A DNA stretch of 46,336 bases from Massilia norwichensis (GTDB lineage: Bacteria; Pseudomonadota; Gammaproteobacteria; Burkholderiales; Burkholderiaceae_D), in contig NZ_JANUGX010000041.1 in NCBI RefSeq assembly GCF_024753245.1, forward strand, positions 1-46,336. The letters are read 5' to 3'. Under the pieces are notes generated by a model. It ran no database searches. It was not told the DNA's origin and saw nothing but the letters and a program-made list of their open reading frames with translations. How positions within the stretch are numbered: position 1 is the stretch's first letter; every line of letters begins with the position of its first letter. Of this stretch, positions 1-8,790 are shown piece by piece. A program made the translations under genes and the position numbers.

Positions 1-34
1 AAAAAGCCGCCACGGCCAGGGCCGGGCGGCTTTT
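1..34 (-). terminator. Rho-independent terminator after secF
   Basis: Read on the minus strand, GCCGCC and GGCGGC arms enclose a GC-rich loop and are followed by five T residues (complement of bases 1-5). It lies just downstream of the secF stop codon and would close the queA-tgt-yajC-secD-secF transcript. The other side carries four T residues on the plus strand, so it may work in both directions. Confidence 0.75.
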
Positions 35-49
35 CAACATGCGGACGGC

Positions 50-1072
50 TTAAACGACGGCGCCGTCGGTCTCGTCTTTTTCCTTGATCGGCTTGATCAG
101 GTCTTCGCGCTTCACACCCAGCCACATGGCGATGGCGGCGGCCACGAACACCGACGAATAGATACCGAACAGAATACCGATGGTCAGCGCGACGGCGAAG
201 TAATGCAGGGCCTGGCCGCCGAAGAACAGCATCGACAGCACCATCATCTCGGTACAACCGTGGGTGATGATGGTACGCGAGATGGTGCTGGTGATCGCGT
301 GGTCGATGACCTCGGTCACGCTCATCTTGCGCTGCTTGCGGAAGGTTTCGCGGATCCGGTCGAAGATCACGACCGATTCGTTGACGGAGTAGCCCAGCAC
401 CGCCAGCACCGCCGCCAGCACGGTCAGCGAGAACTCCCACTGGAAGAAGGCGAAGAAGCCGAGAATGATCACGACGTCGTGCAGGTTGGCGATGATCGCC
501 GCCACCGCGAACTTCCACTCGAAGCGCACGGCCAGGTAGATCACCACGCCGATCACCACCATGATCAGCGCGTTCAGGCCGTTCTGGGCCAGCTCGTCGC
601 CGACCGACGGGCCGACGAACTCGACGCGCTGCAGGTGCACCGCTTCGGCGCCGGCCGCGTTGACGCAGGTGTTGCGGCTGACGGTCTCGCCCTTCTCGGT
701 GGTCTGCTGGATCTGCTTGGTCGTGCCGTTCTCGGCCGTGCACAGTGCGTTGAACACCGTGGTCGAGGCGGTCGCGCCCGGCAGATCCTTGCGGATCGGC
801 AGGCGCAGCAGGACATCCTGGGCGGTACCGAAAGGCGTCGCTTCCGGATGTTCGTAGCCGGCCTTTTCCAGGGTACTGCGAATCTTCTCCAGGTCGGCCG
901 CATGCGGATAACGCAGCTCCATGGTCGTGCCGCCGGTGAATTCCACCGAGAAGTGCAGCGGGCGGGTCACCAGGAAGAACACCGCGGCGACGAAGGTCAG
1001 CGCCGAAATCACGTTGAAGATCAACGCATGGCGCATGAACGGGATGTCCCGTTTAATCTTGAAAAATTCCAT
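50..1072 (-). CDS. secF: Protein translocase subunit SecF
   Basis: SecF partners SecD in the inner membrane and uses the proton gradient to pull exported proteins through SecYEG on the periplasmic side. The 340-residue protein has an N-terminal membrane segment (about 17-36), the FTGGT motif at 45-49, a periplasmic domain to about 165, then five further membrane segments. The family motif GYSVNESVVIFDRIRE is at 227-242. The periplasmic loop carries two cysteines (about 111 and 136), which could form a disulfide. It starts 15 bases after secD with a GAGGAAAG-type ribosome site, so co-translation with secD is expected. Length and motifs are normal for a separate (not fused) SecF. Confidence 0.97.
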   Translation of the reverse strand: MEFFKIKRDIPFMRHALIFNVISALTFVAAVFFLVTRPLHFSVEFTGGTTMELRYPHAADLEKIRSTLEKAGYEHPEATPFGTAQDVLLRLPIRKDLPGATASTTVFNALCTAENGTTKQIQQTTEKGETVSRNTCVNAAGAEAVHLQRVEFVGPSVGDELAQNGLNALIMVVIGVVIYLAVRFEWKFAVAAIIANLHDVVIILGFFAFFQWEFSLTVLAAVLAVLGYSVNESVVIFDRIRETFRKQRKMSVTEVIDHAITSTISRTIITHGCTEMMVLSMLFFGGQALHYFAVALTIGILFGIYSSVFVAAAIAMWLGVKREDLIKPIKEKDETDGAVV

Positions 1073-1087
1073 GTCTTTCCTCGCTGC

Positions 1088-2980
1088 TTATTTCTTGGCT
1101 GCGGACTTGGCGCCCGCCGCCGTGATGCCCGGTTCCCAGACGGTACCGATGGCGATCTTGCCCAGCTTCTTCTTGCGGCCGTACCACAGGTTCACCACGC
1201 CGCGCGAAAGGAACACGGCCGAGAACATCGAGGTCAGGATGCCCAGGCAGTGCACGACCGCGAAGCCGCGCACCGCGCCCGAGCCGAATATCAGCAGGGC
1301 CAGGCCGACGATCAGGGTGGTCACGTTCGAGTCGAGAATGGTCGCCCAGGCGTGGCTGAAGCCGGCCGCGATCGCCGCTTGCGGCGTGTTACCCGCACGC
1401 AGTTCCTCGCGGATGCGCTCGTTGATCAGCACGTTGGCGTCGATCGCCATACCCAGCGCCAGCGCGATTGCGGCGATGCCCGGCAGGGTCAGCGTGACCT
1501 GCATCATGGACAGCAAGCTCAGCAGGAACAGCAGGTTGCAGGCCAGCGCCACCACGCTGAAGAAGCCGAACAGCTGGTAGTAGACGATCATGAAGACCGC
1601 GATCGCCACGAAGCCCCACAGGGTCGAATGCAGACCCTTGGAGATGTTCTCCGCGCCCAGCTGCGGGCCGACCACGCGTTCCTCGATGAAATCCGTCGGC
1701 GCCGCCATCGCGCCGGCTTTCAGCAGCAGGGCCAGCTCGGCGGCTTCCTGCGGGCTGCGCATGCCGGTGGTCTGGAAGTTCGCGCCGAATTCGCTCTGGA
1801 TGGTCGCGACCTGCAGCACGGTGTACTTGCCCTTTTCCTTCAGCAGCGCGACCATGCGCTTGCCGACGCGCTCGCGGGTCATGGCGCGCATCTTGCGGCC
1901 GCCTTCGGCGTTCAGCTCGATGCTCACGGCCGGGCGCTGGTTCTGGTCGAAGCTGGCCGTGGCGCTGATGATCGATTCACCGGTCACCACCACGTCCTTC
2001 GACACCACCACCGGCACATCCCGGCCCTGGGTGAACAGTTCCGAATTCAGCGGGATCGCGGCGGTCAGTTCGGTGCCCGGGGTGATCGTGTCGTCGGTCA
2101 CGCGGTATTCGAGGGTTGCGGTACGGCCGATGATGTCCTTGGCGTGGGCGACATCCTGCACGCCCGGCAGCTGCACCACGATGCGGTCGCGGCCCTGCTG
2201 CTGGATCACCGGCTCGGTGGTGCCGAGTTCATTGATGCGCTTGCCCAGGGTGCTGATGTTCTGCTTGACGCCATCGTCCACCGCTTTCTGCAGTGCTTCC
2301 GGCTTCAGGGTCAGGACCAGCTTCAGGTCGGTGCCGTCGGCGGTTTCGGCAAAGTTCAGGTCGGGATTCTGGTTGGCCAGCACGGAACGTGCCTTGGCGC
2401 GGGTCTCGGCGTCGCGGAAGCGGATCTCGACGCGGTTGCCGACGCGATCGATGCCGGCGTGGCGCACGTTCTGGTCGCGCAGCAGCTGGCGGGCCGAGGT
2501 CTGGATGCTCTTGACGCGGGTTTCCTCGACCGCCTTGGTGTCGACCTGCAGCAGGAAGTGCACGCCGCCGCGCAGGTCCAGGCCCAGGTTCATCGCCTGC
2601 GCGCCCAGCTTCTGCATCCACATCGGGGTGTTCTTCGCCAGGCCGACGGTGACGATGTAGTCAGGGTCGGCCGGGTCGCGGTTGAGGTCGCGTTCGAGGG
2701 CCAGCTTGGCCTTGAACTGGGCGTCGGTGCTGGTAAAGCGCGCACGCACGGCGCTGGTGTCGCCAGAACCTTCCAGGCTCACGGTCTCGGCCGGGAGGCC
2801 GTCGCGCTTGAGTGCCTCGACAACCTGGGTGACGGTACCGCTGTTGACCTTGACCGTCGCTTTCGAGGTCGTGATCTGCAGCGCCGGCGAGTCGACAAAG
2901 TAGTTCGGCGCCGTGTACAGCAGGCCGAGCAGCACTGCTGCCAGGATCAGTATGTACTTCCAGAGGGGGTAGCGATTCAT
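1088..2980 (-). CDS. secD: Protein translocase subunit SecD
   Basis: SecD forms the SecDF complex, an RND-like proton-driven motor that assists late steps of Sec export. The 630-residue protein has an N-terminal membrane anchor (about 7-25), the signature DLRGG at 135-139, a large periplasmic P1 region to about 450, and a C-terminal block of five membrane helices with GMAIDANVLINERIREE at 510-526. It sits between yajC and secF in the usual order. The sequence ends in a short Lys/Ala-rich cytoplasmic tail. Nothing is missing compared with the family. Confidence 0.97.
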   Translation of the reverse strand: MNRYPLWKYILILAAVLLGLLYTAPNYFVDSPALQITTSKATVKVNSGTVTQVVEALKRDGLPAETVSLEGSGDTSAVRARFTSTDAQFKAKLALERDLNRDPADPDYIVTVGLAKNTPMWMQKLGAQAMNLGLDLRGGVHFLLQVDTKAVEETRVKSIQTSARQLLRDQNVRHAGIDRVGNRVEIRFRDAETRAKARSVLANQNPDLNFAETADGTDLKLVLTLKPEALQKAVDDGVKQNISTLGKRINELGTTEPVIQQQGRDRIVVQLPGVQDVAHAKDIIGRTATLEYRVTDDTITPGTELTAAIPLNSELFTQGRDVPVVVSKDVVVTGESIISATASFDQNQRPAVSIELNAEGGRKMRAMTRERVGKRMVALLKEKGKYTVLQVATIQSEFGANFQTTGMRSPQEAAELALLLKAGAMAAPTDFIEERVVGPQLGAENISKGLHSTLWGFVAIAVFMIVYYQLFGFFSVVALACNLLFLLSLLSMMQVTLTLPGIAAIALALGMAIDANVLINERIREELRAGNTPQAAIAAGFSHAWATILDSNVTTLIVGLALLIFGSGAVRGFAVVHCLGILTSMFSAVFLSRGVVNLWYGRKKKLGKIAIGTVWEPGITAAGAKSAAKK

Positions 2981-3008
2981 GATAGGGGCCGTGCGGCGGG
3001 TTAAGGAG

Positions 3009-3344
3009 TTACAGGGCCTTCAGCGTGCCCTTCGGCAGCAGGGTGGTGACGGCGTTCTTCTGCACCACGATTTCGGTACCTGCGGCCACTTCGATGGTGA
3101 CATAGGCTTCGGCGACTTTGGACACGCGGCCCAGGACGCCACCGATGGTGATCACTTCGTCGCCTTTGGCCAGTGCGTCCATCATGGACTTCAGCTCTTT
3201 CTGACGCTTTTGCTGCGGACGGATCATGATGAAATACATGACCACGAACATGATGATGATCGGGGCAAACGTCGTCAGGCTACCCATCAGGCCAGGATCG
3301 GCGGCGCCGGCAGCGGTTTGGGCGTAAGCGTTGGAAATGAACAC
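3009..3344 (-). CDS. yajC: Preprotein translocase accessory subunit YajC
   Basis: YajC is a small single-span inner-membrane protein that co-purifies with SecDF. I place the start at a GTG (3344) giving MFISNAYAQ..., because GGAG lies nine bases upstream and family members begin with this sequence; an upstream TTG (3377) in the same frame would add 11 residues but has no comparable ribosome site. The 111-residue protein has one membrane helix followed by the IRPQQKRQKE motif and the conserved KGDEVITIGG...GRV and LPKGT segments. It is separated from secD by 28 bases and from tgt upstream by about 210 bases that contain a palindromic repeat. Confidence 0.93.
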   Translation of the reverse strand: MFISNAYAQTAAGAADPGLMGSLTTFAPIIIMFVVMYFIMIRPQQKRQKELKSMMDALAKGDEVITIGGVLGRVSKVAEAYVTIEVAAGTEIVVQKNAVTTLLPKGTLKAL

Positions 3345-3479
3345 AAGGACTCCGATTATAAGAATGTGAAAAAACAAGCGCTGTATTCTAGCACCCGCAA
3401 ACTGTCAACAACCAGTTTTGGGGCATGTGGGAGCGCGATGCTTGATTGCAAGACGTTGCAGGAAAATTAATGCTGCTGG

Positions 3480-3544
3480 CGTGGACACGGGGTGTCCACC
3501 CTACGAATAGCCACGACACGTAGGGTGGGCACACCGTGCCCACG
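3480..3544. repeat. Imperfect palindromic intergenic repeat, tgt-yajC
   Basis: Two arms of about 26 bases, 3480-3505 and 3519-3544, are near reverse complements; each carries a CCCTACG / CGTAGGG end and a GTGGACAC or GTGCCCAC inner part. The spacer is 13 bases. The unit differs in sequence from the GTCCCCGC-type repeats in the right half of the window. It could fold into a long hairpin in the tgt-yajC transcript and may attenuate or stabilise it. I see only one copy here. Confidence 0.7.
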
Positions 3545-3554
3545 ATGCATAAAA

Positions 3555-4694
3555 TTACACGCCGCGGGCGCGGTCGGCATTGAACTGCAGGCGGAACTCG
3601 TGGAAGCGGTCGGCATCGATCGCATCGCGGATTTCCTGCATCAGGTTCAGGTAGTAGTGCAGGTTGTGGATGGTGTTCAGGCGCGCACCCAGGATCTCTT
3701 TCGAGCGGTGCAGGTGGTGCAGGTAGGCGCGCGAGAAGTTCTTGCAGCAATAGCAGGTGCAGGATTCGTCCAGCGGCGCCGTGTCGTCTTTATAACGCGC
3801 GTTCTTGATCTTGAGGTCGCCGAAGCGGGTGAACAGCCAGCCATTGCGCGCGTTACGGGTCGGCATCACGCAGTCGAACATGTCGACGCCGTTGGCCACG
3901 CCCGCCACCAGGTCTTCCGGGGTGCCGACGCCCATCAGGTAGTGCGGTTTGTTTTCCGGCAGGCGCGGGCCGACGTGCTCGAGGATGCGCATCATGTCCT
4001 CTTTCGGCTCGCCGACCGACAGGCCGCCGATCGCCAGGCCCGGGAAATCGATGTCTTCCAGACCCGCCAGCGATTCGTCGCGCAGGCGCTCGTACATGCC
4101 GCCCTGGACGATGCCGAACAGCGCGTTCGGGTTCTCGCCGCGATTGAACTCGTTCATCGAGCGCTGGGCCCAGCGCAGCGACATGCGCATCGACTTGGCG
4201 GCCTCTTCGCTGGTGGCCGGGCGGCCGTCGATTTCATACGGCGTGCACTCGTCGAACTGCATCACGATGTCCGAGTTCAGCGAGCGCTGGATCTGCATCG
4301 AGATTTCCGGCGACAGGAACTGGCGCGAACCGTCGATCGGCGAGGCGAACTTGACGCCCTCTTCCGTGATCTTGCGCATCGCGCCCAGCGAAAACACCTG
4401 GAAGCCGCCGGAGTCGGTCAGGATCGGCTTGTCCCAGCCCATGAAGCCGTGCAGGCCGCCGAACTTGTCCATGACCTCGGTGCCCGGACGCAGCCACAGG
4501 TGGAAGGTATTGCCGAGGATGATCTGCGAACCGACTTCCTTCAGTTCCGTCGGGTCCATCGCCTTGACGGAACCGTAGGTCCCGACCGGCATGAAGATCG
4601 GCGTTTCGATGGTGCCGTGGTTGAGTTTCAAACGGCCGCGGCGCGCGTGCGACAGGCCGCTGGTGTCTTTTTTGAGAAGGGTAAATTCCAGCAT
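3555..4694 (-). CDS. tgt: Queuine tRNA-ribosyltransferase
   Basis: Tgt swaps guanine-34 for preQ1 in tRNAs for Asp, Asn, His and Tyr. The 379-residue protein shows the TIM-barrel signatures: DSGGFQV with the general acid/base Asp, QFDECTPY, the substrate-loop GGLSVGE, MFDCVMPTRNARNG with the nucleophilic Asp, and the zinc site CTCYCC followed by a His about 20 residues on. I use the ATG at 4694; a TTG nine bases upstream (4703) is in frame and would overlap the queA stop, but family members begin close to the ATG. The pairing with queA puts two consecutive queuosine steps under one promoter. Confidence 0.96.
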   Translation of the reverse strand: MLEFTLLKKDTSGLSHARRGRLKLNHGTIETPIFMPVGTYGSVKAMDPTELKEVGSQIILGNTFHLWLRPGTEVMDKFGGLHGFMGWDKPILTDSGGFQVFSLGAMRKITEEGVKFASPIDGSRQFLSPEISMQIQRSLNSDIVMQFDECTPYEIDGRPATSEEAAKSMRMSLRWAQRSMNEFNRGENPNALFGIVQGGMYERLRDESLAGLEDIDFPGLAIGGLSVGEPKEDMMRILEHVGPRLPENKPHYLMGVGTPEDLVAGVANGVDMFDCVMPTRNARNGWLFTRFGDLKIKNARYKDDTAPLDESCTCYCCKNFSRAYLHHLHRSKEILGARLNTIHNLHYYLNLMQEIRDAIDADRFHEFRLQFNADRARGV

Positions 4695-4699
4695 CGGTA

Positions 4700-5728
4700 T
4701 CAATCTTTACGGGTGAGCAGCATCGCGTCGCCATAGCTGAAGAAGCGGTATTCGCTGGCGATCGCGTGGGCATAGGCCTTGCGGATCTCGTCGTAGCCGG
4801 CAAAGGCCGAGACCAGCATCATCAGGGTCGACTTGGGCAGGTGGAAGTTCGTAATCAGGCGGGTCACGGTCTTGAACTGGTAGCCCGGGGTGATGAACAG
4901 GCGGGTGTCGCCGCTGCCGGCTTCGAGCTGGCCCGACTGCGACGCCGATTCCAGCGCCCGCAGCGAGGTCGTGCCGACCGCCACCACGTCGCGGCCCGCG
5001 GCCTGGGCGGCGCGCACCGCATCCACGGTCTCCTGGGCGATCGTGTACCACTCGCTGTGCATGTTGTGCTCGGCCAGGTTCTCGACGCGCACCGGCTGGA
5101 AGGTGCCGGCGCCCACGTGCAGGGTGACGTAGGCGATCTTCACCCCCTTCGCTGCCAGTTTATCGAGCAGCGGCTGGTCGAAGTGCAGGCCGGCGGTCGG
5201 CGCGGCGACCGCACCCGGCTCCTTCGAATAGACGGTCTGGTAACGCTGCTCGTCGAATTCGTCGGCGTCGTGGGCGATGTAGGGCGGCAGCGGCAGGCGG
5301 CCGTGGGCCTCGATCAGGTCGAACACATCGCCTTCGAAATGCAGGGTGAAGAACTCGCCGGCGCGCTCGCCGGTGGTGACGTCGAAGGCGTCGGCCAGGC
5401 GGATGCGGTTGCCCGGCTTGGGCGACTTCGACGCGCGGACCTGCGCCAGCACGGTGCGGTTGTCGAGCACGCGCTCGACCAGCACCTCGACCTGGCCGCC
5501 GGATTCCTTCTGGCCGAAGAAGCGCGCCTTCAGCACGCGGGTATTGTTCATCACCAGCACATCGCCGGCCTGGAGCTGGTCGAGGATGTCGGCAAAATGG
5601 CGGTCGGCGATCTGGTCGCCGTCCAGCTGCAGCAGGCGCGAGGCGCTGCGGTCCGGCAGCGGCACCTGCGCAATGCGCGCTTCCGGCAGGTCGAAATCGA
5701 AATCGGAGAGGGAGTAGATTCTGCTCAT
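4700..5728 (-). CDS. queA: S-adenosylmethionine:tRNA ribosyltransferase-isomerase
   Basis: QueA transfers and rearranges the ribosyl part of S-adenosylmethionine onto preQ1-tRNA, giving epoxyqueuosine. The 342-residue protein has the family's FDLPEARIAQ start, the KARFFGQKESGG segment, PLPPYI, the TAGLHF motif, HVGAGTFQPV, the VAVGTTSLRALES motif and NFHLPKSTLMMLVSAFAG near the C terminus. It is the first gene of the minus-strand group and its stop lies six bases before the tgt ATG. It is divergent from recG with 78 bases between start codons. Confidence 0.96.
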   Translation of the reverse strand: MSRIYSLSDFDFDLPEARIAQVPLPDRSASRLLQLDGDQIADRHFADILDQLQAGDVLVMNNTRVLKARFFGQKESGGQVEVLVERVLDNRTVLAQVRASKSPKPGNRIRLADAFDVTTGERAGEFFTLHFEGDVFDLIEAHGRLPLPPYIAHDADEFDEQRYQTVYSKEPGAVAAPTAGLHFDQPLLDKLAAKGVKIAYVTLHVGAGTFQPVRVENLAEHNMHSEWYTIAQETVDAVRAAQAAGRDVVAVGTTSLRALESASQSGQLEAGSGDTRLFITPGYQFKTVTRLITNFHLPKSTLMMLVSAFAGYDEIRKAYAHAIASEYRFFSYGDAMLLTRKD

Positions 5729-5806
5729 GATGGGAAAACAGTGCCAGGAGCCTTACAATATAAGCTCAAGCGTATGCGGCGAACCCTCTATTTTACACCA
5801 GCCTTT

Positions 5807-7924
5807 ATGCCCGCAACCAAAGACAAAGCCGCGGACCAAGCCCCGGCCAAAGCCGCCGCCAAGCCAAAAGCCAAAGCAGCAACGCCGGTCCAGAAGACCA
5901 TCGAGAGCAAACTCGCCAGGCTCGGCCTGCGCACCGACATGGACCTGGTGCTGCATCTGCCGATGCGCTACGAGGACGAAACCGAGATCGTGCCGGTGCG
6001 CGAGGCCTGCCTGCGCGGCGGCCACGTGTCGCAGGTCGAAGGCATCGTGACCAAGAATGAAATCACGTATAAACCGCGCAAGCAGCTGCTGGTAACGCTG
6101 GCCGACGACACCTCGGACATCCAGCTGCGTTTCATGAATTTCTACGGCAGCCAGGTCAAGCAGCTGGCGGAAGGCACCCGCGTGCGGGCGCGCGGCGAGG
6201 TGCGCCACGGCTTCTTCGGCGCCGAAATGGTCCACCCCGTTTATAAAATCGTCAACGAGGGCGCGCCGCTGCCGACCTCCCTGACCCCGGTGTACCCGGC
6301 CGGCGAAGGCCTGTCGCAGACCGTGCTGCGGCGCGCGATCGCGGACGCCATGAAACGGGTCGACTGGACCGACACCGTGCCGCGCGCGGTGCGCGAAAAA
6401 CTGTCGCTGGCCGAGTTCCAGCCGGCCGTGCGCCTGCTGCACTACCCGCCGCCGGACGTCGACGAGAACGCGCTGATCGAAAAGACCCACCCGGCCTGGA
6501 CCCGGGTGAAATTCGACGAGCTGCTTGCCCAGCAGCTGTCCTTGAAACGCGCCCAGCAGGCGCGCCGCGAAAAGGGGGCGCCGCAGCTGGGTACCGTCGG
6601 CGCTCTGTCCGAAGCGTTTTTGCAGGCGCTGCCGTTCAAGCTGACCAATGCCCAGGCGCGCGTAGTCGAGGAAATCAGCAAGGACCTGCGCGAAGGCTAC
6701 CCGATGCAGCGCCTGCTGCAGGGCGACGTCGGCAGCGGCAAGACCGTGGTCGCGGCGCTGGCCGCCGCCCAGGCCATCGACAGCGGCTACCAGGCGGCGC
6801 TGATGGCGCCGACCGAGATCCTGGCCGAGCAGCACTTCCGCAAGATCGCGGCCTGGATGGAACCGCTGGGCGTGAAGGTCGCCTGGCTGACCGGCAGCCT
6901 GAAAAAGAAGGAAAAGCAGGCTGCCAGCGAGATGGCGGAGACCGGCGCAGCCAACCTGGTGATCGGCACCCACGCCCTGATCCAGGACTCGGTGCAGTTC
7001 GCAAAGCTCGGCCTGGTGCTGGTCGACGAACAGCACCGCTTCGGCGTCGGCCAGCGCCTCACGCTGCGCAACAAGGGCAGCGACGGCCTGGTGCCGCACC
7101 AGTTGATGATGTCGGCCACGCCGATCCCGCGCACGCTGGCGATGACCTACTACGCCGACCTGGAGGTGTCCGTCATCGACGAACTGCCGCCGGGCCGCAC
7201 GCCCATCGTCACGCGCGCCATCGACCAGAACCGGCGCGACGAGGTGATCGAGCGCGTGCACGCCGCCGCGCTCGAAGGCCGCCAGGTCTACTGGGTGTGT
7301 CCGTTGATCGAAGAGTCGGAAGCGCTGCAGCTGCAGACCGCCACCGACACCTTCGAGACCCTGGCCGCCTCCCTGCCCGACCTGGTGGTCGGCCTGGTCC
7401 ACGGCCGCATGAAGCCGGCGGAAAAGCAGGTGATCATGGATGCCTTCTCGGCCGGCCACGTGCACGTGCTGGTGGCCACCACCGTGATCGAGGTCGGGGT
7501 CGACGTGCCGAACGCCTCGTTGATGGTGATCGAGCACGCCGAGCGCTTCGGCCTGTCGCAGCTGCACCAGCTGCGCGGCCGCGTGGGCCGCGGCTCGGCG
7601 GCCAGCGTCTGCCTGCTGCTATATCAGAGCCCGCTCGGCCACGTGGCCAAGCAGCGCCTGATGACGATGCGCGAGACCACGGACGGCTTCGAAATCGCGC
7701 GCCGCGACCTGGAAATCCGCGGCCCCGGCGAATTCCTCGGCGCGCGCCAGTCCGGCGAGGCCATGCTGCGCTTCGCTAACCTGGAAACCGACCAGTGGAT
7801 CGTCGAACAGGCGCGCGACGTGGCGGCCTGGCTGCTGGCATCCGACAGGCCGGAAGCCGAGGCCATCGTCGATGCCCACCTGCTGCGCTGGCTGGGCGGG
7901 CGCGAGGAATTCCTCAAGGTGTAA
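5807..7924 (+). CDS. recG: ATP-dependent DNA helicase RecG
   Basis: RecG remodels stalled replication forks and branched DNA. From the ATG at 5807 the protein has 705 residues: a Lys/Ala/Pro-rich N-terminal tail (1-30), the wedge/OB-fold domain (about 85-200), then two helicase lobes. Walker A GDVGSGKT is at 306-313, Walker B appears as DEQH in LVLVDEQHRFGVGQR, motif III as MSATPIPRT, and the C-terminal lobe has TTVIEVGVDVPNA and LHQLRGRVGRG. An in-frame ATG at 5774 would add 11 residues (MRRTLYFTPAF); a TACAAT -10-like hexamer at 5754-5759 leaves little leader for it, so 5807 is preferred. Neither start has a clear Shine-Dalgarno. Confidence 0.95.
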   Translation: MPATKDKAADQAPAKAAAKPKAKAATPVQKTIESKLARLGLRTDMDLVLHLPMRYEDETEIVPVREACLRGGHVSQVEGIVTKNEITYKPRKQLLVTLADDTSDIQLRFMNFYGSQVKQLAEGTRVRARGEVRHGFFGAEMVHPVYKIVNEGAPLPTSLTPVYPAGEGLSQTVLRRAIADAMKRVDWTDTVPRAVREKLSLAEFQPAVRLLHYPPPDVDENALIEKTHPAWTRVKFDELLAQQLSLKRAQQARREKGAPQLGTVGALSEAFLQALPFKLTNAQARVVEEISKDLREGYPMQRLLQGDVGSGKTVVAALAAAQAIDSGYQAALMAPTEILAEQHFRKIAAWMEPLGVKVAWLTGSLKKKEKQAASEMAETGAANLVIGTHALIQDSVQFAKLGLVLVDEQHRFGVGQRLTLRNKGSDGLVPHQLMMSATPIPRTLAMTYYADLEVSVIDELPPGRTPIVTRAIDQNRRDEVIERVHAAALEGRQVYWVCPLIEESEALQLQTATDTFETLAASLPDLVVGLVHGRMKPAEKQVIMDAFSAGHVHVLVATTVIEVGVDVPNASLMVIEHAERFGLSQLHQLRGRVGRGSAASVCLLLYQSPLGHVAKQRLMTMRETTDGFEIARRDLEIRGPGEFLGARQSGEAMLRFANLETDQWIVEQARDVAAWLLASDRPEAEAIVDAHLLRWLGGREEFLKV

Positions 7925-7943
7925 GCAGGGCCGCTGGCCGGCC

Positions 7944-8213
7944 TCAGGCCGTGGTGTCCTGCTTGCTGACGTGGCCGTCGTCCTGCTTGCGCTTCTTGCT
8001 GGCCTTGTCCTTGGACTTCTTGTTCTTCGCATCGGCTTTCGCCGCCGGTTTCTCGCCTGCCTGTTTCTCGTGCGCGGCGGCGGCCCTGGCGACGGCGGGC
8101 GAAGTGCTGGAATCCGGTGTGGTGGTCTGGGATGGCGCCTGGGCAGGCGTCGCCTGGGCGAATGCGGCGCCGGCGAACAGGCAGGCGCTCAGGGTGGCGA
8201 TCGTGCGTTTCAT
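7944..8213 (-). CDS. Small exported Lys/Ala-rich protein
   Basis: I do not recognise a functional family. The 89-residue product begins MKRTIATLSACLFAGAAFAQ, a clear Sec signal peptide with cleavage after AFA. The mature part is low complexity: a Thr/Pro/Ser stretch, then a strongly basic Lys/Ala segment (about 50-80) ending in QDTTA. I chose the ATG at 8213 because GGAGGAG lies seven bases upstream; another ATG six bases earlier is only one base from that ribosome site. The signal peptide closely matches those encoded at 9333 and 9769, so these are related or share an exported cassette. It converges on recG with a 19-base gap. Confidence 0.75.
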   Translation of the reverse strand: MKRTIATLSACLFAGAAFAQATPAQAPSQTTTPDSSTSPAVARAAAAHEKQAGEKPAAKADAKNKKSKDKASKKRKQDDGHVSKQDTTA

Positions 8214-8314
8214 TGGCATGCTCCTCCACGTGGGCTGAGCCCCTAATGTACACCCGGCCGTCAATACGGCCTGTTCCGCGAATGCCGGCGTGCCGGCCGT
8301 GGGCCGAGCGAAGC

Positions 8315-8656
8315 TTATTCGGTCCTGGTCAGCTCGACGCCGTCCACCGTCATCTTCCACTTGCCGCCCTCGCGGTGCGGCGGCTTGCTGACCACGAAGG
8401 TCGAGCGGACCAGGCTGAAACCGACGTCGAAATCGTCGCCGTGGAAGCCCTGCAGGTCGATGTTGAGGTTCACGTCCTTGCCGGGCTGCTTGCGCTTGTA
8501 CTCGACGTGGCCGTCCTGCTTGATGTTCAGCCGCATGTCCTTGCCCAGCCACTCTCCCACGTAGGCGGCTTTGTCGGCGGGAACCGGCACCGGGTCCGCG
8601 AAACTGGGTTGGGCTGCGCACAGGCAGGCGGCGAGCAGGATGGCGCGGCGGATCAT
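8315..8656 (-). CDS. Small exported protein of unknown function
   Basis: The 113-residue product has a signal peptide (MIRRAILLAACLCAAQPSFA, cleavage near residue 20) and a mature domain of about 93 residues that looks folded, with alternating hydrophobic strands: YVGEWLGKDMRLNIKQDG, VEYKRKQPGKDVNLNIDLQG and WKMTVDGVELTRTE. The pattern suggests a small all-beta periplasmic domain. The start is supported by AAAAGGAAA seven bases upstream. It lies between two low-complexity exported proteins but shares only the exported nature with them. No catalytic motif is visible. Confidence 0.75.
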   Translation of the reverse strand: MIRRAILLAACLCAAQPSFADPVPVPADKAAYVGEWLGKDMRLNIKQDGHVEYKRKQPGKDVNLNIDLQGFHGDDFDVGFSLVRSTFVVSKPPHREGGKWKMTVDGVELTRTE

Positions 8657-8740
8657 GGGTTTCCTTTTCGGAGATGAGGGCTGCGAAAAGTATCGATGCG
8701 GCGGGCGGCAGTGTCAAACAAAACCGGATATGCATGCGGC

Positions 8741-8770
8741 AAAAAAAACCCGCCTGGCGACCCGGGCGGG
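8741..8770 (-). terminator. Rho-independent terminator
   Basis: On the minus strand CCCGCC (8765-8770) pairs with GGCGGG (8749-8754) and eight T residues follow (complement of 8741-8748). It is about 20 bases downstream of the stop codon of the exported Thr/Pro/Ala-rich protein and should end its transcript before the gene at 8315-8656. Confidence 0.85.
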
Positions 8771-8790
8771 CTTTCGTGCCTTGAAGGCGA

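Noticed and set aside
203..3004. A 933-codon plus-strand open frame opposite secF and secD
   Set aside because: It is rich in Arg, His, Gln, Asp and Gly in the manner of an antisense shadow of GC-rich genes; the opposite strand codes clear SecD and SecF.
3345..3377. TTG start for YajC
   Set aside because: The GTG at 3344 has GGAG at the right distance and gives the family's usual N terminus.
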